From contig JADYZV010000180.1 of NCBI GenBank assembly GCA_020852965.1, positions 62,001-126,000 on the forward strand: a DNA stretch of 64,000 nucleotides, given 5' to 3'. How positions within the stretch are numbered: position 1 is the first letter of the stretch; the number at the start of each line of letters is the position of its first letter. Below the pieces are notes generated by a model. That model searched no databases and was not told the DNA's origin. It saw only the letters and a list, made by a program, of their open reading frames with translations. The DNA comes from Pirellulaceae bacterium. GTDB lineage: Bacteria > Planctomycetota > Planctomycetia > Pirellulales > Pirellulaceae. Shown here one piece after another: positions 1 through 12,000 of the stretch. Position numbers and translations under genes: made by a program.

Positions 1-1
1 T

Positions 2-3000
2 CTGGCGGCGGAAGCCTTGGGCGTTACTCGTCCGCGTTTGAATGCATCGCTGGTGATCGATCCAGGGGCAATTATCAAATTGGAAGCTTCGCGCATTGAA
101 GCTATGTTCGGTGCCAATATCATTGCTGAGGGTACCGATGGCAAACCAGTCGTGTTTACCAGCAAGTTGGATGATACGGTCGGTGCTGGTGGCACGTTCG
201 ATACCAACAACAACGGGACGGCGACCGGTCCCTCGCCGCGCGATTGGGGAGGCATCTACGTTGGGCCGACTTCGAGCCTGAGCGTCGACTATGCACGTTT
301 TGCTTACGGCGGCGGTGTCACCAAGCTCGATAGCACTTTCCGCGCGTTCAATACAATTGAAGTGCATCAAGCTGATGCGCGCATCGCTCATACTCTTTTC
401 GAGAACAACGCCGATGGCTTTGGAGGGCAGGGGCCCGGTACCCGACTGGGACGATTGAGCAATGAGCCGTCTACCATTTTTGTGCGTGGTGCGCAGCCGA
501 CGATTCTCGGCAATGTTTTCCGCGGCAACACCGGTAGTGCGATTACTATCGACGCCAACAGTATGACCGACGATTTGAATTCGGATCCCGGGCGGCAAAC
601 CGGTGCGGCCGATCGCAATTCAAACTATTTGGCCAATCGCGGTCCGCTGATTCGCGAAAACCGCTTCGTCAACAATGGTCTCAATGGATTGAAGATTCGT
701 GGAGACACCTTGACCACGGCTAGCGTATGGGACGATACCGATATCGTCCATGTGGTTTACAACGAGATCTTCACCGGCAACGTGCAGCACGAGGGTGGCC
801 TGCGCTTGCAGAGTGCCTCGAATGAATCCTTGGTCGTCAAGTTCGATGGCTATGGTTCGGATTTCAATCGTAACATCGGGGCTGGTTTGACCGCCAACGG
901 ACAACTCACCTCAGCCACCGATCGGGTCGGCGGAACTTTGCATGTTCTCGGTCAGCCTGGCTTCCCAGTAATCCTCACCAGCCTGTTTGACGATACCGTG
1001 GGTGCTGGTTTGCAACCGGACGGCACGCCGCAAACCGACACCAACAACGACGGTATCGGTTCCATTCCACAAGCCGCCGATTGGCGCGGTCTACTGCTCG
1101 ATCAGTATTCCAACGATCGCAATGTTGGGATCGTATTGGAAACGGAGAACTTTACTGCTGCTGCACCTGGCCCCAACGGCGACGTGAATACGGCTCAAGT
1201 GCTCGGCGGACTAGCTTCGTCGCCCGACACGGGAAATGAACAGAATCGACTTGGATTTGTAGTAGAAGGCGTCTTGAGCCAAAGCGAAGACATCGACGTC
1301 TATAGTTTTGCGGGTACCGCCGGGGCGGAAGTGTGGTTCGATATTGACCAGACCAGGAACAACCTCGACCTCGTGCTCGAGCTGCTCGATGCGAATGGTC
1401 AACTGCTGGCGCGCAGCGACAATAGCACCGCCGAAGCGGTCGATCCTAGCTTGATCTTCGTCTCGCCATTGATCGCTGCCAGTAGCGTGAATCCGTTGGT
1501 GACAGGTATCACCGCCGCGCGGCTGACCAGTAGTGGAGCCGTCAAGGAAGCGGGTACTACCAATCCACTCGATCCTGGTTTGCGCGTGCGCCTACCCGGA
1601 GCGCCGGGAAACCCAAGCACATTCTTTGTGCGCGTCCGCAGCGCAAGCACCAATGCCAACGCCACGAACGCGGGCTTGACCTCGGGTTCGTATCAATTGC
1701 AAGTCCGCTTGCGCGAAGAACAGGAGTGGGCGGGTTCGTCGATCAATTACGCCGACATTCGCTATGCGATGAACGGAGTGCATTTGCGCGGACTGCCGGG
1801 CGAGTCGCCACTGATCGGCGAAGCGGCCGAAGATGAAAGCGTTCGCAATGGTCAGATCTATGCCAACAATGGTGTGGCTACCGGTGGAGGTGTTACCACC
1901 AGTGGTTTTGGAGGCGGGTTCTTCGGCTTCGCCAACGTGGATAAGCAAGTCGGCAACCGCCCTCAATACGTGGGCAATCTGCTCGCATCGGCGAAGGGGG
2001 CAATTAGCGTCGCTGGAAATATCAATTCCAACTCCGATGTCGACTTCTACATGTTAGAAATCAGCCAAAACGATATCGTGGGAAGCATGAATGGCGGCAA
2101 TGCCTCGGTAGTCTTCGATATGGACTACGCCGATGGCTTGAACCGGCCCGATACATCCCTCAATATCTTCCGTGAAGTGAACTCTCCACTGTTCGGCACG
2201 CAGTACCAACTGGTCTACTCGAGCGATTCGAGCAACATCGCCGACGACCAAGGGCGACCGTTAACGATCACCGATGTGCAAGACTTGAGCCGCGGTTCGA
2301 TGGGTACCAAAGATCCGTATATCGGACCGGTTGCTCTCCCCGAGGGAAACTATCTCGTCGGTATCTCCTCAGCGGCCTATCAACCCCGAACACGTTTGAT
2401 CAATCCTGCGACTTCGGCGCCCATTCCATCGATCCGCCGCATCGTCGACGATAACTTTTTGGCCGGAGTGACTGGCGCAACTCCGCCGGTCGTAACTAAT
2501 TTCCTACCTCGGCAGAATGTTGGGCCGACTGGTGAACTGGTCTCCAAGACATTTGACTTGGGCGCCTATTCAGCAGCCGACCTGCCCAATATCTATTTGG
2601 ACTACACGCGGCCTGGCGTCGAGGACATGGAATTGTTCGTGCGAGATGCGAGTGGTGCCGAGTTTGCAATTGCCAGCTCGAGCGATGCTCGTTTAGCTCA
2701 GATCGTGAGGGGTAGTGGTTCTCTGAAATTGTCGCTGGGAGGCATTCAAGCCCGCCCAGTCGCTGGTGGTCAAGTGATTACCAAGAGTTTTGCCGGTGAA
2801 AACGGATTGACGTTGATTGTGCGCAGTACCAATCCCGCTGCTAGTATCGACAAGATCATCATCGGCTTTGGTGAGCGTGGCGAGAGTGTCGGTGTCGCCC
2901 AGGAGCCGATCTTGCTGGCCAATGGTACCATCTTCGCTCCCAGCGGTGATCCAGCACCTCCCTTCGCGCCCGGTAGCCTGGTATCGACGCGGCAGTTCTC

Positions 3001-6000
3001 ACTGGTTACCTACTCTCAATTTCCCGACGGACCCCAAATTGCGTTTGATTACGAAGTCTTTGACGGACAGTTAGACGTATGGATTGTTGACGATGCCACC
3101 GGCCAACAGCGATGGCTGGGAACGACCGTCGACGACGCCAACCGTCCTCAGAACGTCACCTTGCTTCAAACCGGTTCTCCGGAGTCGGAAGTGCTGGATA
3201 TCAGCTTCTTTGCTGGCCGCAGCCAATTGCGCATTGAGTTCCGCGGCCGCAACGATGATCCTTCAAGAACATCGATCCGCAATGTCGTGGTCCAATTGGC
3301 GGACGGGTCGCGCGTTGGTTCGGGCGAATACAACTCGACCTATGTGGGAGTGCCCGTGCCCTCCACCACCGTCACGACGGGGAACTACCAGCTCGAGATC
3401 CGATTGGGAGAGCAGTTCTTCCAATCGCAAGCGTTTGGTTCACCGATTTATACCAAGTCGTTTGATACCAACGATCGCTTGGCAGAGCAGATTAGTCTGA
3501 TTGCACCAGCCGGCAATCTCTTGACCAGTGGCGACAAGTTCTCGATCTCCGACGGTGGTCGATCCATAGTGTTCGAGTTCACCACAACTGGAGCCGTGGG
3601 TCTAGGGAATGTCCCGGTTCGTTTCCAAGTCAGCGATCCGGCCTATGTGGTAGCTCGGGCCATTCGCGATGCCATCAATTCATCCGGAGTGCAGGCGCAG
3701 TTCCAGGGCTCGGTTCGCGCGGCCAGCTCCAACGGAGAGCAAACGGGAACCACGGGCAAAGATACGAAGATCAATTTGCACGGCACTGCCTACTTCAAAT
3801 CCATTCTGGCGGCCAACCCCGCTGGTGCAGTTCAGTTGGTGGTTTACGACGGAAAATCCGATAGCAATGCGCGCCGTCAGCAGGGCGAAATCATCATACA
3901 GAATAGCTACATTCGCCAGCCGCGTGACTACGGGGTGTGGAGCGAGCCGGCTGCGCGCTTGGCCGATCCACGCGACACGCTCGATTCGTTTACTCGCAGC
4001 CAAATGCAAGAGATACCGAAACTGGTTGGTACGCAAGCGGTACGCAATTTGTCGACCCTCAACAACGGCGTCCAAGGGGGCATGTTGCCCGGCTTGGTCG
4101 TGCAGAATAATGTCTTGGAAGAAGGGGGCTTAGGAGGGGTGAAGGTTCAAGGGGAGACTCCGATTTGGATGATATCCCCAAGATTCATTCCCTATTTCGA
4201 ACCTGGCGATGATCCTGCGGGCTTCTTGTGGGATGGTAACCCATTGGTGAATACGGCCGGCGGTGACCCACCCATCTCGCACTTCGGTTCGTACATTGAC
4301 GATCAAGACACGCTGGTGATCGACGCCGACCGAACTCGCGTGCGGTTGGAATTCGACGATTTGGCGGGTGGAGGCACTGGCAATCCGGTGGCTGGTAGCG
4401 GTCAGGTGGAAGGCAATGGCGTGGCACAGGACAGCTCCATGGCTTGGTATCGCGATACCGGTGGGAGCTTCTATCAACGTTTGACCTGTACCAACTGTAC
4501 GGCTTTCGCCACCACTGCCTTCGAGACGATGCACGCCATGCGCGATTCGATCTTGAGCAGCATGCTGGTCAGCAACGGAACGACGCAGCAGGTCAACGTG
4601 ACCATCGCGGCCAGTTTGCTCGGTCCCGATCCCGATGCACCCGCGCAGTCGAGCTTCGGTTACCCACTCTACTTCAACCGTCCAGCGGTTTACATCGAAG
4701 GGGCGACCACCCTGCAATGGCAAGATGGACCGAACGGGTATGGAAATCCTTTCGATATTCGGCAGCTCGATTTGGGCGAGACACCACAGCCTCAAGCACT
4801 CATCATCAACAACACGATCATCGGTACCGATGGCCGGGCGAGTTTCAACGGCGAATCCGGGTTGAATGAGTCGAACGATACCATTGCCGATGCCGTGCAG
4901 ACATGGCAAGGAACCGCGCACAACCCGCTGTCGTTTAGCGACATTGGGATCATTGGCGATGGTGGTCAAGTGGTCGCTGGCGGGCTGGTTACCACAACTC
5001 CAACGGCTGGCGGTGGAGGTGCAGGCGGCGGGGGAGCGATACCCAACGGTGCCGCGTTCTCCCAATCGCAATTGCTGGTCGCATTCAACAAGGGAGTCAC
5101 TCCGGCCCAGCAGGACTCACTGCTCGCGTCGCACAATCTGGCTGTGGTCAAGCGTTATGACTTCATCGATGCGATGCTGGTGCGCAAGACGACTGAGGGG
5201 AAAAGCATTCCGCAGTTGGTCAATGATCTCAGCGCACTGCCACAGATACGCTACGCAGAGCCCAATTACATCAAGCAGGTGGATCGCACGTCGAACGATC
5301 CTCGATTCTCAGAGCAGTGGGGTTACAACAACACGGGACAAACCGGTGGAACGCCGGATGCAGATATCGATTTGACCGAAGCCTGGGACACCTTCACCGG
5401 TTCTAGCACGACGGTCATCGCTATTCTCGATACAGGAGTCGATTACAACCATCCCGACTTGCGCGCCAACATGTGGATCAATCCAGGTGAGATAGCCGGC
5501 GATGGGATCGATAACGATGGCAATGGGTATATCGACGACATCTATGGTATCGACCCTGGGGCCGGAGATTCCAATCCGATGGACGAGGACGGTCACGGCA
5601 CGCACGTGGCGGGAACGACCTCGGCCGTGGGCAACAATGGCATCGGTGTGACAGGAGTCAATTGGAATGCCAAGATCATGGCCTTGAAGGGAGCTGATGC
5701 CAGCGGTGGTCTGCCGAATTCAGCTACCATCGAGGCGATGAACTACATGGTCATGATGAAGACCCAATATGGCGTGAACATCGTAGTCAGTAACCACAGC
5801 TACGGTGGCGGCGGCGCCTCGCAGGCGGAGAGGGATGCGATCGCAGCCAGCACGGGTGCCGGTATCGTATTCGTGGCTGCGGCGGGCAATAGTGGAACGG
5901 ACAATGATGTGAACGCGGATTATCCATCGGGCTATGATTTGCCAGGCATTATTTCGGTGGCTGCTACCGACCACAACGACCTCCTGGCGGGCTTCTCGCA

Positions 6001-9000
6001 GTTCGGATTGACCACCGTGGATGTCGGTGCACCGGGTGTCGCTATTCTGAGCACCACGCTCGGCGGTGGTTATGGGCTGTTGCAAGGCACATCGATGGCT
6101 TCGCCGCACGTGGCCGGAGTCGTCGGCTTGCTTGCCGGAGCGGTGCCTGGAGCCTCGGTGGCGGCACTTAAATCGGCCATTTTGCTGGGAGCCGATCCGA
6201 TCGCGAGCCTCAATGGTAAGACCGTCAGCGGCGCGCGTTTGAATGCGGCCAAATCGTTGGTAGTCATGCAGGCGGGACTGTCCGGTCCACTCTCCTCCAC
6301 CGATGTCGACATCTACCAATTCAAGCTCGGAATTGGCGAACGAGCCATCGTTGATATCGACTCGTCCAGTAGCGGACTCGACTCGGTGCTGCAGATATTC
6401 GACAGCAACGGTGTGGCTCAGACGTTTGTCAATGCCAACGGAGTCAGCCAAGTCATCAGCGATAACGACGCGGCACCCGGCGAAGTCGTGGGGCTCGATC
6501 CCTACGCCGACTTCACCGCTTTGAAGCCGGGCGTGTACTACGCGGCAATTAGCTCCAAAGGCAATTCGACCTTTGACCCGCTCTCGTTGGCCAATCGTCA
6601 GCCCGGAACCACCACGGGAGCCTATCGCATTTCGATCAGCGCCCGACACTTGCAAGACTTTGTCATTACGGCTCAAGATGCCAGCGCCTATGCAGCCGGC
6701 GATACGTTCACCATTTACGGTGTGCCCGATGTGGATTCCAGCGGTTCGGGGCGAACATTTGAGTTTGTCATCGGCCAAGGTGGCCCAACCAACCCCAACA
6801 ATATTCCGATCAACATCGATCCCGGTTGGCGATTCCCCGACGTGGCTCGAGCGATTGCCAAGGCGATCAACGAGGGCGGTACAGGACGTGGCCCAGCCAT
6901 CACCAATGCGCAGAGTCTTCCCAACGGTATCTTCGGTACGGCCAGCCCGCTACCGCCAGTATTCGCAACTGCCTTGGGTGGCATTTCGGCGGTTATCGAT
7001 GCTCCCTTCAATACGTTGCAAGGGGACAAAGAGACCATCATCCAACAGCTCTCTGCCGTGGATGAACTGGGAACGAATAAGCTCAGCCAGCGCGAGATCG
7101 AGCAACAAATTTTTGGCCCGATCTACCAAGTCAACCAGGGGCTGGAGTTATTCCCGCGACGAAACGATGGTTTCACGCATACCGTTACCACCACGCTGGG
7201 AGGGATTGGCACATTCACTAACATCAGCTCGCTGTCCCATCTTGGTATCGGTCACGATCGCTTGTCGACACAGCCAATCTCGTACACCTCACGCGGAGAT
7301 GGTACGTCGGAGAAATTTATTAAGATCAGCAATGCGGCGTGGATCAATGGCAACGGTACGATCATCGTTGACCCCGATCAAGTTGCAAACAACAACCTCG
7401 ACCAATTGCTACCTGAGACCGGTGTGCTCGCCTCGCGCGGTGCCAGTCCAACCGTTCTCAACAATGTGTTCTTCAACGTTCAGACTCCGGTCATCAATGA
7501 AGAGTCGCGCAGGAACCTGAATACGAGCATTGCCGCTCCCTACGGCTCCCCCAATCCCAATGTGGTTACCAAGCCAGGCCAAGTCGTGTTGGGAGGTTCG
7601 GTTTACCAATACTATGAAACGGCTGCTTCGAATGTGCGCTTTAACACAGGTATCGAAGCCTCACCGACCAACATTCCCAATACGGCACTCGATCAAAACG
7701 TCGATGTAGCCAATGGCGTACGTCTGTTCGTCAATGCACAAGCGGGCGAGTACTTGCCTGCTGCTGGCTCGCCGATCATCGATACGGCCATCAATAAACT
7801 CGACGGACGGGCGAGTTTGGCTGCGATTGCATCGGCTCTCGGCTTGCCTCAGCCAGATGTGTTGGCGCCAGCTTACGATCTAGTCGGGCAGCTACGTGCC
7901 GACGATCCATCCGTTTCGCCTCCCGGCGGTATCGGACAGAACATATTCAAAGATCGTGGTGCGTTGGAGCGCGCCGACTTCATCGGACCGGCTGCAATTC
8001 TACTCGATCCGATCGACAACGACGCCTTGGGCATCGACGGCGATAGCTCCGATTCGGTGGTGCAGCTCAACTCTGGGGTCTACCCACAGTTCCGCATTCA
8101 ACTGGCCGATGGCAATGAACCGTCCAATCCACTTTTGGGCATTGGCGTCGATGACAATACGGTTGTTAATTCGGTGATTTCCGGCAAGCGTCTGAGTGGT
8201 GCCGCTGTGGTGGTCTTTGAAAATGGCCGCGTGCTGCGAGAAGGCATCGACTATAGTTTCGCTTACAACGCTACTCGAGATGAAATCATTCTGACGCCAC
8301 TGGCGGGCGTATGGAAAAACGGCAAGGTCTATGAGATTTCGATCAACAACCAAGACCGTTTTGTTATCTCTGCACCGAGCGGCGATCAAGTTGCCGATGG
8401 CGATCAGTTCACGATCACGGATGAAAACGGCGGGGTAGTACACTATGAATTCGACAGTGGCTATCGCTTGCAAGTCCCCCAAGGATTGACATTGCAAGTC
8501 CCACTGGCGGGTGGCGCATTTGGTGGCATCGTCGACGGCGACCGCTTTAGCGTAACTATCGGTAGCACAACGACTACCTTCGAATTCGATCGCAATAACA
8601 ACGTGTTGGCTGGGAACCGTGCGATTCCATTCCAGTTGGGTGCCAGCCAACAAGAGATCCTGGATGCGGTCATCGCCGCTATTGGGGCGGCCAATTTGAG
8701 TGGTATCACCCCTGCCCAACTCACCTCCAGTCAGATCTTTATTGGAGCCGAAGCGGGGGTGCAGCTCAACACTTCCTTCTCGACTTTGACGCAGCCCAAT
8801 GGCACGCTCGCCCTGCGCATTCCTGATGCGGGACCGCGCGGCGGAGTGTTGGATGGCCATACTTTCACTCTAAACGACGGCCGCCAAACGCTGACCTTCG
8901 AATACGATACCAATGGAACGGTTGGCTCTGGGCACGTCGCGATCGACTTTTCCACAGCCATTTCCGCAGCCGATATCGCTCAGCAAACACGAACTGCCAT

Positions 9001-12000
9001 TGCTGGCAGCGGCTTGAATTTCAAACCGACGGTAGTTGCCGGCACCTTGGTCCACCTAGGTATGAGCCCCAGTGGCTCGGCCTCGATCGACAACAGCAAG
9101 TTGACGGTCGTTGGCGTTTCACGAACTTTGGCTGATGGCGAGAAGTTCACGATCACTGGAAATGGCAAGACGGTCACCTTCGAATTGACTCGAGATGCCA
9201 CCGTCGCGTCGGGCAACGTAGCGATTCCGGTCGCCGCGAGTGACACACAGAGTGCCATTGCGGACCGTATCGTTGCCGCCATTGCAGCCGCCGATCTGGG
9301 CTTGTCGCCTCAAGCGGTCGGGCCCGGGAATATTGCCATCGGTGGCTCAAGCGATACCTCGATCGATGCCTCAGCCGCACCAGGCCTGACTCTGTTCGGC
9401 AAACCGGGCGTACAGAGTAAGACGCGTCTGCAAGTCTTCGGCCCCTTGATACTGCAGTTGCCTGCCATCAATACATTGACCGATAACAGCACCGTTTCCC
9501 TGCAAGGCAATGGCAAGACCGTGGTGTTTGAGTTTGACGGTAACGGCAGCGGTGCGTCGGCGGTGGGCAACGTAGTGGTTCCCTTCACGGCCCTCAGCTC
9601 CCAAGACGCAGTTGGTGACGCGCTAGCCGCCGCGATTAGCGGAGCGGGGCTCAATATCGCCGCCACCAACCTGGGTAGCGGTAAGATTTCACTCGGACAA
9701 ATCAATTCCAATCAAGTCTTAGTCGGTTCTAGCGGCTTGACGGTCGTGCCCAGTGTCGTTTCCGATGGTGAGACCTTTACTATCAGTAATGGTCTGCAGT
9801 CGGTGACATTCGAGTTCAATAATGTTGATTTGAACAACGGTTTCAACCCGAGCAACACGCAGATTCAGTTCAGCAACACCACGTCGCCGGCCACGTTGAT
9901 CACGTCCATGAAGGCAGCCATCGAAGCGGCGGGACTGGGACTGACCACGAACGTGCTGACCGACGCGACTTTGGAACTGAACGACACGCCGCGATTCGCA
10001 ATCGATGTTAGCGGTGCACCGACTTTGGTTCAAACCGGAGTACCCGGAGGTGCCAATCCCGTATGGTTCATTCAAGATCCAAGCTTTACCGGTGCGGACT
10101 TGAAGCGGGCTATCATCGCGGCTATCAACGCTTCCCCCAATACGAACTTGGTTGCTTCCGATCGCGGAGACAACTCGTTGTTTGTATCTGGCGCAACGGT
10201 CATCAGCCCCGAAATCGATAGCTACTTCTTGCGTGGTGTGGCCGACTTGGCGGGGAATTTGTTGAAACCCAATCAGATCAACAACGAAACCAAGTTCACG
10301 ATCTTGATGCCCGGAGTGACGCTCGACTTCGGCGATGCGCCCGACCCACTGGGGAATATCAGTGGGCGTTATCCAACGCTGAAGGCCAATGATGGTGCGC
10401 GGCACGTTGTTGGCTCGGTGGCACTGTTGGGTTCGGGCATCAGCGCCGACGTAGATGGTCAGCCTAAGCCGGCCGCCGATGGCGATACCTTCGATGACGG
10501 CGTAGTGTTTGGCTCGATCCTAGCCACACCCGGATTGTTCAATCGCAACGTCCAGACACCGGTCACGGTGACGCTCTCTACGCCTGGTTTTGTCGATGGA
10601 TGGATCGATTTCAATGCCGACGGCGATTGGGACGATCCAGGAGAACAGATCCTGTCGTCCACTCCGTTTACTACTGGCAATCTAACTCAGACGTTCATGG
10701 TAACGATTCCAGCAACGGCACCTAACCTGGCGGTTAACACCCAGACTTTTGCGCGTTTTCGTTCGAGCAGTGTCGGCGGGTTGGTCCCAACTGGTCTCGC
10801 CGCCGATGGTGAAGTCGAAGACTATGCAGTGACTCTCGTCCCCGGGAGCCCACCCACGGCGGTCGACGATACGTACGTGTTCAACGAAGATCCGTTGCTA
10901 GCGTTCACGACGACCGATCCTACAGGAACCGCCACGCCAGGATTCACTATCGACGATGGCGTCGCAGCCAACGACACCGACCCCGATGGCGGAACGTTGA
11001 ATGTGACTCTGGTAACCGGTCCTAGCTTTGCTCGGCCGGGGAGCTTCCAGCTCAATAGCAATGGGACCTTCACCTACCGACCGTTAGAGAATTTCAATGG
11101 ACAGGACACCTTCGTCTATCGTGTCAACGATGGTGTGCTCGGCTCCAACAATTTCGGGACGGTCACACTGACGGTGCGCGAGGTGAATGACCCTCCCATC
11201 GCAGGGCCCGATACGCTCACTCTCAGGGAAGGTGAAACGCTCACCATAGACCAAGCGACATTACTGGCTAACGACGTCCCAGGCCCAGCCAACGAGTCGG
11301 CTCAGACGCTGAACATCACGTCGGTTTCACCCGTGAGCTTCCGTGGTGGAAGCGTGACTTTGGTAGGAGGGCAAATCACTTACGTTCCTCCCGAAAATTA
11401 TAGCGGCAGCGATAGCTTTACCTATGTCGTGACGGACAACGGCACCACAGCCGGAGTGGCATCGCCGTTGAGCGCTACCGGTACCGTTACGCTTCAAATC
11501 AGCGATCGTAACAATCCACCGATTACGGTTGGGAAGTCCCTCACGGCCATCGAAGACACCTCGGCTACCATGACGGCGGCCCAGTTGTTGGCGGGTGACA
11601 CGCCTGGGCCGGCCGATGAGTCGAGCCAAACGCTGACAGTGATTGGTGTGACTGCCGCCAGCACAAAGGGTGGCACGGTCACCTTCGCTGCCGGAGTGGC
11701 AACCTATACTCCCGCGGCTGATTTTGAAGGGGTCGATACCTTCTTCTATCAAGTGCAGGACAATGGGACCAGCGGCGGGGTCGCCGATCCACAAACCTCG
11801 ACCGGTACGGTCACCGTCACGGTGGCTGGAGTACCCGACGCGCCACGCGTCGCGGGAGCGCTGGGAACCGTCACCATGGCCGAAGACGATGCGGCCAAAC
11901 AGATCGATCTGTCGACGGTCTTCTTCGATCCCGATGTGGGGGATACGCTATCGTATAGTCTGCCAGGCGGTGGCAATAGCAACCCCAGTTTGGTGACTGC

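Noticed and set aside
5720-6778. Minus-strand open frame of 352 codons opposite the subtilase
   Set aside because: The plus strand has intact catalytic motifs over the same interval; the antisense product has no motif.
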